Below, in pieces: positions 54,589 to 64,000 of a DNA stretch of 64,000 nucleotides. Numbering within the stretch: position 1 is the stretch's first letter; every line of letters begins with the position of its first letter. The position numbers were made by a program, and so were the translations under genes. Location of the stretch: the NCBI RefSeq assembly GCF_001884135.1, contig NZ_MAOC01000051.1, positions 124,001 through 188,000 of the forward strand, written 5' to 3'. Source of the DNA: Bacillus nitratireducens. GTDB lineage: Bacteria > Bacillota > Bacilli > Bacillales > Bacillaceae_G. Below the pieces are notes generated by a model. It saw only the letters and a program-made list of their open reading frames with translations, was not told the DNA's origin and did no database searches.

Positions 54589-54606
54589 TTCCTACACCCT
54601 CCTCGT

Positions 54607-55536
54607 TTAGTAAACCGTCTCTTTAAAGAAGAATCCTGTATCTAATGGACGATTTACTGGTTGCATTTCTTCTATCTCTTTATATAAATCGTCTTTCACG
54701 TCATAATACGCATCACGATCTTCTACACATAAATCAATTGCTTTACGATATTTCTTTGTTACCTCAATAATGTATTCAGAACTTTTTAGGACACCATCAA
54801 TTTTTAAGCTATCCACTTCAGCGTCGATTAGTTCCTCTAACTCATCAATGAAACAAATATCGTTCGGACTCATAATGTGAGTACCATTTTCATCTTCATA
54901 AATTGGATATTTATTATTACGCTCTGGATCGTACAAGAACATATTCTCTTCATACTTTTTCTTTTCAATGTCGAGATTACGACCTTGATACTCAAAGTAG
55001 TTTCCTACTAATGAACGCTTTGATTGGAACATGCAAGTCATACCGTGAATTTGCACTTCAAGTTCCACTTCCGCATTTTCTTTTAATTCAACAATTTCAT
55101 CTAAGCTAAGTTCACGAGCTAATACAGCGCGTTTCGCCCCTCTTTGCCCCCAATAGTTACAAGTAAACCAGTTTGTTGCTGTCGTTTCTGTATTCCAGTG
55201 CAACTTCATGTTTGGTGCAACTTCACGAACAGCCATTAATACCGCTGGATCTCCGAAAACAATCGCATCTACATTTATCTCATTTAAAAATGCAACGTAG
55301 TCTGTTAATTCTTCTACTTTATCATTGTGGAACATCGCATTCATTGCAACGTATGCTTTCACACCATTTTCATGTGCAATTTTAACAGCTTGTTTTACAT
55401 CTTCACGTGAAAATTCCCCTGCTAAACGTAAACCAAACTTTTGTTCACCGATCATTACTGCATCTGCTCCTGCTTTTGCAAGAGGTTCGATATCCGCCAC
55501 TGCTCTAGGCGTTATTAACAATTCAGGTTTCTTCAT
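54607..55536 (-). CDS. trhP1: TrhP1, U32-family tRNA hydroxylation protein
   Basis: 309 residues, the short U32 form. PELLITPRAVADIEPLAKAGADAVMIG and EVQIHGMTCMFQSKRSLVGNYFE are typical. Homologue of B. subtilis YrrN, the partner of YrrO. 18 bases separate it from trhP2. It starts at ATG 55536. Confidence 0.85.
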   Translation of the reverse strand: MKKPELLITPRAVADIEPLAKAGADAVMIGEQKFGLRLAGEFSREDVKQAVKIAHENGVKAYVAMNAMFHNDKVEELTDYVAFLNEINVDAIVFGDPAVLMAVREVAPNMKLHWNTETTATNWFTCNYWGQRGAKRAVLARELSLDEIVELKENAEVELEVQIHGMTCMFQSKRSLVGNYFEYQGRNLDIEKKKYEENMFLYDPERNNKYPIYEDENGTHIMSPNDICFIDELEELIDAEVDSLKIDGVLKSSEYIIEVTKKYRKAIDLCVEDRDAYYDVKDDLYKEIEEMQPVNRPLDTGFFFKETVY

Positions 55537-55543
55537 ACCTTTG

Positions 55544-56185
55544 TCACCCTTTCTTTTTACTTACAGCCACTCCATCACCAATCGGGAAAATCGTTGTATC
55601 ATATCCTTCATGGTTCATAAGCCATTCATTGTACGTCTTAATACGACGAATCAAACCACGTGTACGTCTATTTTCAATTTTCTCTTTTGTCGTTACAAGA
55701 CCATGATACATAACATTATCTGAAATAATTACGCCACCAGGATTTAATAACGGTTCATATAAGTCAAAAAAGCGACGATATTGCCCTTTCGCTGCATCAA
55801 TAAAAATAACATCAAATGTTCCATGTTCTTTCACTTGTTCGCCTGTTTCTAAAGCATCACCGTAAATAACAGAAATGCGATCTGTTACTGGAGAACGTTC
55901 TATATATTCAAGTGCCTTTTCATATCGTTCACGATTGCGCTCTACTGTCACAATACGTGAATTTGGAATAGCTTCCATCATACGAATACTAGAATAACCG
56001 ATTGCTGTTCCAAGTTCTAAAATGCTTTTCGGCCCAATTAAACGTAAAAATTGCAGCATAAATTCCATTCCAAGTCGATCCATAATCGGCACATGGTTTT
56101 CTGTTGCATACTCTTCCATTTCAAGAATTAATTTATCTTTTGGATCAATAAATGATAATAGGTACTCGTTAACTGCATCCTCCAT
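55544..56185 (-). CDS. trmR: TrmR, tRNA 5-hydroxyuridine methyltransferase
   Basis: 213 residues, O-methyltransferase fold: ILELGTAIGYSSIRMMEAIP (motif I), IFIDAAKGQYRRFFDLYEPLL and ISDNVMYHGLV. In B. subtilis YrrM methylates 5-hydroxyuridine to 5-methoxyuridine at the wobble base. Next to trhP1/trhP2, it completes the pathway. It starts at ATG 56185 after AAGGAGGACC. Confidence 0.87.
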   Translation of the reverse strand: MEDAVNEYLLSFIDPKDKLILEMEEYATENHVPIMDRLGMEFMLQFLRLIGPKSILELGTAIGYSSIRMMEAIPNSRIVTVERNRERYEKALEYIERSPVTDRISVIYGDALETGEQVKEHGTFDVIFIDAAKGQYRRFFDLYEPLLNPGGVIISDNVMYHGLVTTKEKIENRRTRGLIRRIKTYNEWLMNHEGYDTTIFPIGDGVAVSKKKG

Positions 56186-56267
56186 AATTGGTCCTCCTTA
56201 TTTACATGGAGAAGTGCCTCTATGACGCGTCAATCTTTGTCTTTTCACACATAGAATGCAATAAAAA

Positions 56268-56295
56268 TACAAGCCAGCTTCACCCTTAGCTTGTA
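56268..56295 (-). terminator. mltG terminator
   Basis: TACAAGC/GCTTGTA stem with a 14-base loop, then TTTTTATT on the minus strand. It separates mltG from trmR. Confidence 0.75.
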
Positions 56296-56400
56296 CGTCC
56301 CGTTTTGATATTAAAAACGATTCTTCTGCCAGTTTTTAACCCGATATATTTTACCACAAAAAAGAGGGATGTGCGACCTTTTTCGCTATCCCTCCCCGTT

Positions 56401-57471
56401 TCACTGTTTTTTCGTAATATATTTTTGCTTTAATGCATTATGTTCTTCTAATGTTTTCGCATAATACACTTCACCACTTGGTGCAGCTAAGAAATAATAA
56501 TACTCTGTTTGCGCAGGCTCTAACGCCGCTTCCACTGAATGTTTCCCTGAGTTTGCAATCGGCCCAACTGGCAATCCTTTCACAACATACGTATTGTACG
56601 GTGAGTTTACTTTTAAATCCTCATATAATACGCGTTGTTTATGCTTTCCAAGCGCGTATAACACTGTCGGATCTGTTTGAAGTGGCATACCTTTTGCTAA
56701 ACGATTATAGAAAACACTAGAGATCTTTTGACGATCTGTAAAGCCCGTTGCCTCTTCTTCAATAAGTGAAGACAATGTTAAAAGCTGATGAACATCCCAG
56801 TTTTTCGCTTTCATTTTTGCCTCGTTTTGAACAATAATTGCATTCGTTTTCTCAAGCATTGGAATTACGATTTCTTCTAACGTTGTATCTTTTTTATAGA
56901 AAGAATACGTCGCTGGATATAGATAGCCTTCTAATGGATATTTAATATTGCTATCAAAAATTTTATCAGTCAATAACTTCGGATACTTTTGCTGCATTTT
57001 TTGAATAAATGCTTTATCGTTTAATTGACGCACAACATCATCTTTATTCCACTTTAATTCTGCCGCAATCACTTCTGCAATTTCAGTTACTTGCGCCCCT
57101 TCTTTAATCGTTACTTTATAAAGAGCTGGACGATGCACGTTACCGGATGACATTTGTTCGATAACATCTTTAGCATTCATCGAAGGATTTAATAAATATG
57201 TACCTGCTTGTAAACTTTTCGATTTAGCCTTTGTATAAAAACTAAAAACTGTACCGCTTTTCACAGCACCTTTTTCTTCTAAAATTTCACCAATTTTACT
57301 TGTAGATGATCCTTTTGGGATCTCTACTTCAATCTCTTTTTTATTCTCGCTATCAACTGGTCCTAATGCCGATGAAATATATGCATAGACTGAACCACAA
57401 ACTAAGAGCAATGCAATAATCGAAAATAAAAAAATGCGTCTACGCTTCTTTTTCACTTGATTCTCTACCAA
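56401..57471 (-). CDS. mltG: Endolytic transglycosylase MltG
   Basis: 356 residues from TTG 57471 (AAGGAGGAAGAG upstream). One N-terminal helix (IFLFSIIALLLVCGSVYAYISS), a LysM-like segment (IEVEIPKGSSTSKIGEIL), then the YceG domain with catalytic glutamate in LTLSSLIEEEATGF. LPVGPIANSGKHSVEAAL closes the domain. It cuts nascent glycan strands to end their elongation. Confidence 0.94.
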   Translation of the reverse strand: MVENQVKKKRRRIFLFSIIALLLVCGSVYAYISSALGPVDSENKKEIEVEIPKGSSTSKIGEILEEKGAVKSGTVFSFYTKAKSKSLQAGTYLLNPSMNAKDVIEQMSSGNVHRPALYKVTIKEGAQVTEIAEVIAAELKWNKDDVVRQLNDKAFIQKMQQKYPKLLTDKIFDSNIKYPLEGYLYPATYSFYKKDTTLEEIVIPMLEKTNAIIVQNEAKMKAKNWDVHQLLTLSSLIEEEATGFTDRQKISSVFYNRLAKGMPLQTDPTVLYALGKHKQRVLYEDLKVNSPYNTYVVKGLPVGPIANSGKHSVEAALEPAQTEYYYFLAAPSGEVYYAKTLEEHNALKQKYITKKQ

Positions 57472-57650
57472 AACTCTTCCTCCTTATTCAATTGTAGACC
57501 GTATGTACATATTTCTATACAATACGATATAAAAACACAATAAATTTATTTATCTTTTTTAGATAGATATTTTATTTTTCTACAATCCGTCTCATTATAC
57601 TACAAAGACTTACACAGTTTCGACAAAAAATCTTTCATTTTACATATAAA

Positions 57651-57680
57651 AAAAGATGGACTGTATGTCGTCCATCTTTT
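57651..57680 (-). terminator. Terminator of the alaS-yrzB operon
   Basis: AAAAGATGGAC/GTCCATCTTTT, 11-bp stem with an 8-base loop, then TTTTATATG on the minus strand. Confidence 0.88.
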
Positions 57681-57688
57681 CAGTACTA

Positions 57689-57967
57689 TTATTCTGCTTC
57701 TTGCTCATCAGCAAGAGTGTTGAACATTTCTTGTACCATTTCCCACTCTTCTTCAGATTCGATTGGAAGTAAAGTTCCGCCCTCTTCTTCATTTTGCTCA
57801 TAAGCCATTGCATCATAAATTTGGTCTCCATCTTCGTCTACTTCACCGATTGGAGAGAAGACTACGTATGATTTTTTGCCAAACTTTTCAGCATCAAAAG
57901 TGAAAACAATCTCACATAAATGTTCGTTACCTTTTTCGTCTACAATTGTAATTTGATTTTCTTCCAT
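57689..57967 (-). CDS. yrzB: YrzB family protein (DUF1292)
   Basis: 92 residues from ATG 57967 (AGAGGTGACCAAA upstream). A small acidic protein: ITIVDEKGNEHLCEIVFTFD, SYVVFSPIGE, and a Glu-rich tail. Its function is unknown. Always near ruvX and yrzL in Firmicutes. Confidence 0.87.
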   Translation of the reverse strand: MEENQITIVDEKGNEHLCEIVFTFDAEKFGKKSYVVFSPIGEVDEDGDQIYDAMAYEQNEEEGGTLLPIESEEEWEMVQEMFNTLADEQEAE

Positions 57968-57979
57968 TTTGGTCACCTC

Positions 57980-58393
57980 TTATTTACTATCTAAAAATCC
58001 TTGTAAGATTACGACTGCAGCCATCTTATCGATTACTTGCTTTCGCTTCTTACGGCTTACATCAGCTGAAATGAGCAGACGTTCCGCTGCCATCGTCGAC
58101 AAACGCTCGTCCCACATTACAACGTCTAATTGTAACAGCTCTCGTAGGTTTTCTGCAAATTGCTGGCACGCTTCACCACGCGGGCCAATTGTACCATTCA
58201 TATTTTTAGGTAAACCTACTACTATTTTGTCCACACCATACTGTTTTACTAACTCAGAAATACGGTCAAAACCAAAATGACCTCGTTCTTCGTTAATCTT
58301 AATTGTTTCCAGCCCTTGTGCTGTCCAGCCCATTTCATCGCTCATTGCAACTCCGACTGTTTTTGTACCTACATCTAAACCTAATATCCGCAT
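57980..58393 (-). CDS. ruvX: RuvX (YqgF/YrrK), Holliday-junction resolvase-like nuclease
   Basis: 137 residues with an RNase H-like fold: [20 protein letters not shown] (first acidic residue), [29 protein letters not shown] and [13 protein letters not shown]. Family members act in 16S rRNA 5' end processing or resolve DNA junctions. It starts at ATG 58393, 3 bases after yrzL. Confidence 0.93.
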   Translation of the reverse strand: MRILGLDVGTKTVGVAMSDEMGWTAQGLETIKINEERGHFGFDRISELVKQYGVDKIVVGLPKNMNGTIGPRGEACQQFAENLRELLQLDVVMWDERLSTMAAERLLISADVSRKKRKQVIDKMAAVVILQGFLDSK

Positions 58394-58396
58394 AAA

Positions 58397-58663
58397 CTAC
58401 TCCTCACGATGATGTTTCAAGTAAGACTTCACAAGCTCTTCAATTAACTCATCACGTTCAAGCTTGCGAATGATGCTTCGAGCATCTTTATGGCGAGGTA
58501 TGTATGCTGGGTCTCCACTTAATAAATAACCGACGATTTGGTTAATCGGATTATAGCCTTTTTCTTGAAGTGCATCATACACAGTTAAAAGTACATCATT
58601 TACATGGACACTCTGTTTTTCATCTTGAATGCTAAACTTCATTGTTTTATCAAAACCGTCCAT
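58397..58663 (-). CDS. yrzL: IreB family protein (YrzL)
   Basis: 88 residues from ATG 58663 (AGGTGCTTGAA upstream). Helical protein [16 protein letters not shown] ... [35 protein letters not shown]. IreB in Enterococcus is phosphorylated by kinase IreK; a link to cell-wall stress signalling is inferred from homology only. Confidence 0.92.
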   Translation of the reverse strand: MDGFDKTMKFSIQDEKQSVHVNDVLLTVYDALQEKGYNPINQIVGYLLSGDPAYIPRHKDARSIIRKLERDELIEELVKSYLKHHREE

Positions 58664-58741
58664 TTCAAGCACCTCACTTGTAAGTAGTAAGTATAGGGAG
58701 AAGAACTTCTCCTCTCCCTACCATTGTACACTACTATCTCT

Positions 58742-61384
58742 TTATTTTGAAACAGATTTAACGTACTCTTGTACAAACGCTAAAGCTTCCTCAACTTGAG
58801 CTGGGTTTTTACCGCCTGCTTGAGCCATATCAGGACGGCCACCACCACCGCCACCACAACGAGAAGCCACTTCTTTCACAAGCTTACCTGCATGGTAACC
58901 TTGGCTAATTAAATCTTTCGTTACGCCAGCTAAAATGTTTACTTTATCATCACTTACAGACGCTAATACAACAACTGCAGACTCTAATTTATTTTTTAGA
59001 TCATCCATCATTGTACGTAAGTTGTTCATATCTGCAACATTTACTTTTGCCGCTAATACGTTCACGCCATCAACTGTCATTACTGAATCAGTTAAGTTTC
59101 CAGCTTCGATATTGCTTAATTTCGCAGCAAGAGATTCGTTTTCTTTTTGAAGTTGTTTTACTTCAGCAAATAAACCATCAACTCTTGTTAAAATATCTTT
59201 TGGATTTGTTTTCATTTTACCTGCTGCTTCTTTTAATAAACCTACTTGATCGTTCATTAATTCGTATGCAGACTTACCTGTTACTGCTTCAATACGGCGA
59301 GTTCCTGCACCGATACCAGACTCAGCAACAATTTTGAAAATACCGATAGAAGCTGTGTTATCAACGTGACAACCACCGCAAAGCTCTAAGCTGTAACCGC
59401 CAACTTGTACAACGCGTACAACATCTCCGTATTTTTCACCGAATAATGCCATTGCACCCATTTCTTTCGCTTCTTCAATTGCTTTTTGAGAAATCTCAAC
59501 ATCAATACTTTCCCAAATTTTTTCGTTTACGATACGCTCAATTTTTTCTAATTCGTCAGCTTGTACTTGGCCGAAGTGAGAGAAGTCAAAGCGTAAACGT
59601 TCAGAAGTTACAAGAGAACCAGCTTGGTTAACATGCATTCCAAGTACGTCTTTTAATGCTTGGTGCAGTAAGTGAGTTGCTGTATGGTTTTTCACAACGC
59701 TACTACGGTTCTTCGTATCAATAACAGCTTTTACAGCCGCATCTTTCGTTAATGTACCCTCTTCAACAACAACTTTGTGTAAGTTCTGACCATTTGGCGC
59801 TTTTTGTACGTCTTTTACAAGAACTTTCACACCGTCAGTAAGAAGATAACCACGGTCAGCAATTTGTCCACCGCTCTCAGCGTAGAATGGCGTTACATCA
59901 AGCATTAACTGTCCTTCTTCACCAGCTTGTAAGCTATCTGTATACTCACCATTTTTCACAAGTGCAACAACGTTACTTTCTGTTGCAACTGTACCGTAAC
60001 CAACAAACTCGCTCGCTACTTTAACTTCACCAAGTACACCGCCTTGAACTTGCATAGAATCAACGTCTTGACGAGCAGCACGTGCACGCTCACGTTGTTT
60101 TTCCATTTCATTTTCAAAGCCTGCTTGATCAACTGTCATACCAGCTTCTTCTGCGTATTCTTCTGTTAATTCAATTGGGAAACCGTATGTGTCATATAGA
60201 CGGAACGCGTCTACTCCAGAAATAACAGTTGTTTTTTCTTCTTTTGCTTTTGTGATAACTTCAGCTAAAATTGCTTCACCGTCATGAAGTGTTTCATGGA
60301 AACGCTCTTCTTCGTTTTTCACAACTTTCGCAATGAAATCTTTCTTTTCAAGTACTTCTGGATAGAAGTCTTTCATTACTTCTCCAACAACCGGTACTAA
60401 TTCAAACATGAATGGACGGTTAATGTTTAATTTTTTCGAGTAACGAACAGCGCGACGTAATAAACGACGTAATACATAACCACGGCCTTCATTAGAAGGA
60501 AGTGCTCCATCACCAACAGCGAATGTTACTGTACGGATATGGTCAGCAATTACTTTAAATGCCATATCTTTTTCTAAGTCACCATTACGATACTTCTCAC
60601 CAGAAATTGATTCTGTTGCACCAATCATCGGCATGAATAGGTCTGTATCAAAGTTCGTAGGCACATCTTGAACGATAGATGTCATACGCTCTAAACCCAT
60701 CCCTGTATCGATGTTCTTCTTAGGAAGCGGTGTATATGAACCGTCTGGATTATGGTTAAATTGAGAGAATACAAGGTTCCATACTTCTAAGTAACGCTCG
60801 TTTTCTCCGCCTGGATATAATTCTGGGTCACTAAAGTCATTACCGTAAGCTTCACCACGATCATAGAAAATCTCTGTATTCGGCCCACTTGGCCCTTCAC
60901 CGATATCCCAGAAGTTTTCTTCTAAACGGATGATGCGCTCTTTTGGAACACCCATTTTCTCATTCCAAATTGTAAATGCTTCTTCATCTTCCGGATGGAT
61001 TGTAACTGATAGTAATTCTTTATCGAATCCAATCCATTTGTCGCTCGTTAAGAATTCCCAAGCCCAAGTAATTGCTTCTTCTTTGAAGTAATCACCGATT
61101 GAGAAGTTCCCTAACATTTCAAAGAATGTATGGTGACGAGCTGTTTTCCCTACGTTTTCAATATCGTTTGTACGAATTGATTTTTGAGCATTTGTAATAC
61201 GTGGATTTTGCGGGATTACGCGTCCATCAAAATATTTTTTTAATGTTGCTACACCACTGTTAATCCATAGAAGAGATGGATCTTCATGTGGAACTAGTGA
61301 TGCACTAGGTTCTACTGCATGTCCTTTTTCTTGGAAAAAGTCTAAAAACATTTGACGAATTTGTGCGCCTGTTAGTTGTTTCAT
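58742..61384 (-). CDS. alaS: Alanyl-tRNA synthetase
   Basis: 880 residues, complete. Class II core ([38 protein letters not shown]), editing domain with zinc-site [11 protein letters not shown] and CGGCHVDNT, and a C-terminal DHHA1-type domain ending in [17 protein letters not shown]. It starts at ATG 61384 after AAGGAGG. An alanine T-box lies in its leader. yrzL, ruvX and yrzB follow as an operon. Confidence 0.98.
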   Translation of the reverse strand: MKQLTGAQIRQMFLDFFQEKGHAVEPSASLVPHEDPSLLWINSGVATLKKYFDGRVIPQNPRITNAQKSIRTNDIENVGKTARHHTFFEMLGNFSIGDYFKEEAITWAWEFLTSDKWIGFDKELLSVTIHPEDEEAFTIWNEKMGVPKERIIRLEENFWDIGEGPSGPNTEIFYDRGEAYGNDFSDPELYPGGENERYLEVWNLVFSQFNHNPDGSYTPLPKKNIDTGMGLERMTSIVQDVPTNFDTDLFMPMIGATESISGEKYRNGDLEKDMAFKVIADHIRTVTFAVGDGALPSNEGRGYVLRRLLRRAVRYSKKLNINRPFMFELVPVVGEVMKDFYPEVLEKKDFIAKVVKNEEERFHETLHDGEAILAEVITKAKEEKTTVISGVDAFRLYDTYGFPIELTEEYAEEAGMTVDQAGFENEMEKQRERARAARQDVDSMQVQGGVLGEVKVASEFVGYGTVATESNVVALVKNGEYTDSLQAGEEGQLMLDVTPFYAESGGQIADRGYLLTDGVKVLVKDVQKAPNGQNLHKVVVEEGTLTKDAAVKAVIDTKNRSSVVKNHTATHLLHQALKDVLGMHVNQAGSLVTSERLRFDFSHFGQVQADELEKIERIVNEKIWESIDVEISQKAIEEAKEMGAMALFGEKYGDVVRVVQVGGYSLELCGGCHVDNTASIGIFKIVAESGIGAGTRRIEAVTGKSAYELMNDQVGLLKEAAGKMKTNPKDILTRVDGLFAEVKQLQKENESLAAKLSNIEAGNLTDSVMTVDGVNVLAAKVNVADMNNLRTMMDDLKNKLESAVVVLASVSDDKVNILAGVTKDLISQGYHAGKLVKEVASRCGGGGGGRPDMAQAGGKNPAQVEEALAFVQEYVKSVSK

Positions 61385-61404
61385 TGTATTTTCCTCCTTA
61401 AATA

Positions 61405-61640
61405 TAAAAAACTCCCGCCCCTATAAAAGGGACGAGAGTTAACTCGCGATACCACCCTAATTATGAATTGATTATTATAACAATCAATTCATCACCTCAT
61501 GGTGCCGTAACGTGGCAAGACGGCAGTGATTAGCTGCTCTCAGGATTAGCTTTCTGTTACCCTTCATTTAAAGCTCCTTTCAGCCAGTGGAAGCTTCTCT
61601 CTACAAATGGACTGTAACGTACTTGTTCCGTCATTGATTT
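61405..61640 (-). promoter_or_regulatory. Alanine T-box riboswitch of alaS
   Basis: Minus strand, T-box AGGGTGGTATCGCG (61458-61445). Specifier region GAAAGCTAATCC gives GCU (61550-61548), alanine. A terminator AACTCTCGTCCC/GGGGCGGGAGTT with T-run (61442-61405) follows. It induces alaS when tRNA-Ala is uncharged. Confidence 0.93.
61411..61442 (-). terminator. T-box terminator of alaS
   Basis: 12-bp stem with G-U pairs and a T-run; competes with the antiterminator formed with the T-box sequence. Confidence 0.88.
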
Positions 61641-61658
61641 AATGTATTATATGACTAA

Positions 61659-61687
61659 ATATAATAGAATTCTCTTAAGTTTGTCAA
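61659..61687 (-). promoter_or_regulatory. Sigma-A promoter of alaS
   Basis: Minus strand TTGACA (61687-61682), 17-base spacer, TTATAT (61664-61659). Beyond it, 61688-61860 holds only AT-rich sequence and the start region of the PH-domain gene. Confidence 0.75.
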
Positions 61688-61879
61688 TGTAGATAATCAT
61701 TTATATTATATCAATTGCTCATTATTCATAGTTATTCTACTATTCATTCTTAACAGCCTTTAAATATATTATGCATTTATTACTAAATAGGAATCTCCTC
61801 ACAAAAATACTTTATACAAATTTCTAAATATTACATCATTTGTTATAATTAAATTATCAACAATAAAGGAGCGACTACA

Positions 61880-62224
61880 ATGACAACTTTATTGAATCAA
61901 GCTAAAGAAATGTTAACAACTGATGAAAAAATCCTTTTTTATGCGGCATGTTCATTAGATATATTTATATATCGTTCCGTCGCAAGGCCAGGACTGTTAA
62001 TCTTAACGAACAAAAAGCTCTTCTTTTATGGACCAGATGTAAGCAAGAACCCAATATTTGAAGAGTACTCTTTCGCAAAAATTTCTAATCTAAAAGAGCA
62101 AAAGCGGCTTTTCAGCAATCAAATTGTATTTATGTATGATACGGAATGGAAAAGAATAAAACATATTCAAACAACTGATATGAGCTCTCTGGTTCAAAAA
62201 ATACAAGATCAACTCCTTAAATAA
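61880..62224 (+). CDS. PH-domain-like protein
   Basis: 114 residues. One bacterial PH-like domain: LTTDEKILFYAACSLDIFIY, RPGLLILTNKKLFFYG, YSFAKISNLKEQKRLFSNQI and FMYDTEWKRIKHIQ. No membrane segment. Members are found in stress-related contexts; function unknown. AAAGGAG precedes the ATG. Confidence 0.82.
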   Translation: MTTLLNQAKEMLTTDEKILFYAACSLDIFIYRSVARPGLLILTNKKLFFYGPDVSKNPIFEEYSFAKISNLKEQKRLFSNQIVFMYDTEWKRIKHIQTTDMSSLVQKIQDQLLK

Positions 62225-62234
62225 TCATATTATT

Positions 62235-62261
62235 AGCCCTCTATTTTTTAAATAGAGGGCT
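62235..62261 (+). terminator. Bidirectional terminator
   Basis: AGCCCTCTATTT/AAATAGAGGGCT, 12-bp stem with a tiny loop; T-rich on both sides. Confidence 0.85.
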
Positions 62262-62266
62262 TCATT

Positions 62267-63334
62267 TTAAACATCTTCTCTTTTCCAAAGAGGTCTCACA
62301 TGAACAATCACTGTACGAATGATTGCTAAAACAGGAACTGATATTAGCAATCCTACAATACCTGCTACTTCTCCTCCAACTAGTAATGCAAGCATAATAA
62401 TAACAGGGTGCATACGAAGCGACTTACCAACGATGTAAGGAGATAAAATGTTACTTTCCAAAAATTGCAAAATGGCAATTGTAATCCCCGCCTTAATGAG
62501 TAAACTCGTTGATACCGTTGCCGCAATCATCAACGTGGGAATCGCCCCTAAAATAGGACCAAAGTACGGGATTATATCCGTTACCCCAATAATAATGCCG
62601 AGTAATAACGGATATTTCATACCGATAAACCAAAAAGAAAGAACAGATACTCCCCCTAATACTAAGCAAACAAATAACTGTCCTCGAATATAACTTCCGA
62701 GTGATTTATCAATTTCTTTCGCAAGCATTTGACCCGTACTACGCCATTTACTCGGGACTAATTTCCAAAAGATATGATAAAACTCACCGTAATCTTTTAA
62801 TATGTAAAATACAATGAATGGAATTAAGAAAATAATGAGTAACGAATCCAGTACACCACGAGCTGTGCTCATGACTTTATTTAAAAGCGCTTGAATCTTC
62901 GTTTCTACACCACCAAAAATTTGTTTCACCTTTTCATGAATAAATGATGGAAAATTCGCTGTTTGTTCCGTTACCCCATCCATCCAAGAATCGTACATTT
63001 TTGTAAACTGCGGAAATTGTTCATTAATCTCTTGCAACTGCTTAATAACAATTGGCGTTCCTTTATAAATCCCATAGCCAATCCCGCCGAAGAAAAGTAC
63101 GTAAATGAGCAAAATGGCAAGTGTACGAGGCATTCCTTCTTTATGGATTTTTTCAATTAAAGGATGCAATAAGTATGCAATGAAACACGCGATAAGAAAC
63201 GGTGTAATTGCCACTTTAAATACAAAAATAATTGGTGCCCACAATGGCTTAATTTTTAAAAAGACAAGCAAACAAAGAAAAATGAGTAACAATAATCCTA
63301 AACGATATATCCAAATGATTTTAAGATTCTTCAC
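62267..63334 (-). CDS. yrrI: AI-2E family transporter (YrrI)
   Basis: 355 residues from GTG 63334 (GGAGGAGG upstream). Seven to eight hydrophobic segments with the typical pattern: PLIEKIHKEGMPRTLAILLIYVLFFGG, a large soluble loop, then IIFLIPFIVFYILKDYGEF and GVTDIIPYFGPILGAIP. The family includes sodium/proton and signal exporters. It lies next to alaS as in B. subtilis. Confidence 0.88.
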   Translation of the reverse strand: MKNLKIIWIYRLGLLLLIFLCLLVFLKIKPLWAPIIFVFKVAITPFLIACFIAYLLHPLIEKIHKEGMPRTLAILLIYVLFFGGIGYGIYKGTPIVIKQLQEINEQFPQFTKMYDSWMDGVTEQTANFPSFIHEKVKQIFGGVETKIQALLNKVMSTARGVLDSLLIIFLIPFIVFYILKDYGEFYHIFWKLVPSKWRSTGQMLAKEIDKSLGSYIRGQLFVCLVLGGVSVLSFWFIGMKYPLLLGIIIGVTDIIPYFGPILGAIPTLMIAATVSTSLLIKAGITIAILQFLESNILSPYIVGKSLRMHPVIIMLALLVGGEVAGIVGLLISVPVLAIIRTVIVHVRPLWKREDV

Positions 63335-63510
63335 ACGAAAAACCTCCTCCACCTTTATTTTGAAAATAAATAGGTTAGGTTATGTGCAAAAGTTTTAAAA
63401 TCTTTTTATACAGACCATACTGTTTTTTAAAGACGTACATATATTTAACATAATAAGGACAACCACCCCTGAAAATACAAAATGTCAAAATATAATCAGG
63501 AGGGCTAATT

Positions 63511-63723
63511 ATGGTTTTATTTATGCTCATATTATCAGCACTTTTTATGATTCTTGAATGGATTTGCATTGGGTTTGGTATTTGGAAAGGTTTCTTTATT
63601 CGTTCCTCGCGAAAAGAACGGGCGAAGCAATTATGGCATTATGGAATGCTTGGCGTTGGATGTTACGGTCTATCTTATCTCTTCTCAGAAATCGGACTTT
63701 TATATTTGCATACAAGTGCATAA
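63511..63723 (+). CDS. Small membrane protein, 70 residues, unrecognised
   Basis: Two hydrophobic stretches (about residues 3-26 LFMLILSALFMILEWICIGFG and about 46-64 GVGCYGLSYLFSEIGLLYL) with a basic loop between. ATCAGGAGGGC precedes the ATG and a terminator follows. I do not recognise the family. Two other frames at this place are shadows. Confidence 0.75.
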   Translation: MVLFMLILSALFMILEWICIGFGIWKGFFIRSSRKERAKQLWHYGMLGVGCYGLSYLFSEIGLLYLHTSA

Positions 63724-63753
63724 AAAAACTCCCTTATCCTGAAGGGAGTTTTT
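63724..63753 (+). terminator. Terminator of the small membrane protein gene
   Basis: AAAAACTCCCTT/AAGGGAGTTTTT, 12-bp stem with a 6-base loop. Confidence 0.9.
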
Positions 63754-63766
63754 CACTTTACCAAAA

Positions 63767-63895
63767 TTATAAATAAGACTTAATCATCTTACGTGCTTTT
63801 TTCATATTGCGTTTAGAAAATACATCTTGCTTACGAGCATATTGATATGCTGCAGCCCCAACACCTAATGCGATTAATGAATTGCGTATATTCAA
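63767..63895 (-). CDS. YrzQ-like small protein (DUF3918)
   Basis: 42 residues from TTG 63895 (AAAGGGGGA upstream): MNIRNSLIALGVGAAAYQYA then a basic tail (RNMKKARKMIKSYL). It fits the DUF3918/YrzQ family as I recall it. Too short for the ORF list. Function unknown. Confidence 0.75.
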   Translation of the reverse strand: MNIRNSLIALGVGAAAYQYARKQDVFSKRNMKKARKMIKSYL

Positions 63896-63913
63896 AGTAA
63901 ATCCCCCTTTTCG

Positions 63914-64000
63914 TTATCCGATCGTTCTTTCATTCTCATCAAATAAATCATCAAGAGAGCTTAATGAACCATCTTCCTCTACTTGATGTGTATGGATTTT
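63914..64000 (-). CDS. C-terminal end of a YrrD-like protein (start outside window)
   Basis: Minus-strand frame open from the right edge to TAA at 63916-63914: 28 residues ending SLDDLFDENERTIG. The position (19 bases before the yrzQ-like gene, near yrrI) suggests YrrD, a PRC-barrel protein, but the visible part is too short to confirm. Confidence 0.5.
   Translation of the reverse strand, partial: KIHTHQVEEDGSLSSLDDLFDENERTIG

Noticed and set aside
1-64000. CRISPR array, prophage, insertion sequence, rRNA or tRNA
   Set aside because: I saw no regularly spaced repeats, integrase or transposase, and no tRNA-like or rRNA sequence, although a tRNA scan could not be run.

Overview
This AT-rich 64 kb window is chromosomal DNA of an endospore-forming Bacillus, most likely the Bacillus cereus group (cereus/thuringiensis/anthracis). 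Protein sequences, gene order (hrcA-hemW-lepA-gpr-rpsT-holA-comE-yqe ... yrr-alaS) and sporulation genes (gpr, sda, uninterrupted sigK) match the B. subtilis yqe/yrr region. Extra blocks typical of the cereus group lie between them: tandem T-boxes with phhAB, catDE, a Fur-type iron ABC operon and adhE with Rex boxes. I see no phage, insertion sequence, CRISPR array, rRNA or tRNA. Most genes lie on the minus strand.

Layout. 1-6.3 kb: 5' part of hrcA with its CIRCE operator, hemW, an HxlR regulator set between hemW and lepA, lepA, yqxA, gpr. 6.4-12.8 kb: rpsT, holA, yqzM, the comEA-comEB-comEC DNA-uptake operon and divergent comER. 13-18.1 kb: the compact housekeeping operon yqeG-yqeH-aroE-yhbY-nadD-yqeK-rsfS-yqeM. 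18.1-21.6 kb: sda behind a DnaA-box cluster, psd, sigK, a 23-residue peptide ORF and a RelP-type small alarmone synthetase. 21.6-32.2 kb: accessory genes, including a Pho-box-controlled alkaline phosphatase, lipoproteins, a DoxX protein, a possibly broken small gene, a TolB-like propeller protein and a large secreted subtilase. 32.2-37.4 kb: two tandem tyrosine T-boxes plus a cre-like site ahead of phenylalanine hydroxylase/pterin dehydratase, then catDE and a cupin-type regulator.

37.5-42.1 kb: two GNAT acetyltransferases and an iron-chelate ABC operon behind a double Fur box, ending in an ankyrin protein. 42.2-48.9 kb: the methionine-to-cysteine operon yrrT-mtnN-mccA-mccB. adhE, with two perfect Rex operators, separates mccB from yrhC. 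49-57.5 kb: yrrS-pbpI, greA, udk, the tRNA 5-hydroxyuridine genes trhP1/trhP2 with the methyltransferase trmR, and mltG. 57.6-64 kb: yrzB-ruvX-yrzL-alaS under an alanine T-box, a PH-domain protein, an AI-2E-type permease, small proteins, and the 3' end of a yrrD-like gene.

The most interesting signals are in the RNA and DNA control regions: the tandem Tyr T-boxes of phhAB, the hairpin that contains the pbpI ribosome binding site, a terminator-bearing greA leader, an orphan Fur box, the DnaA boxes of sda, and a small ORF pair split by one in-frame stop.
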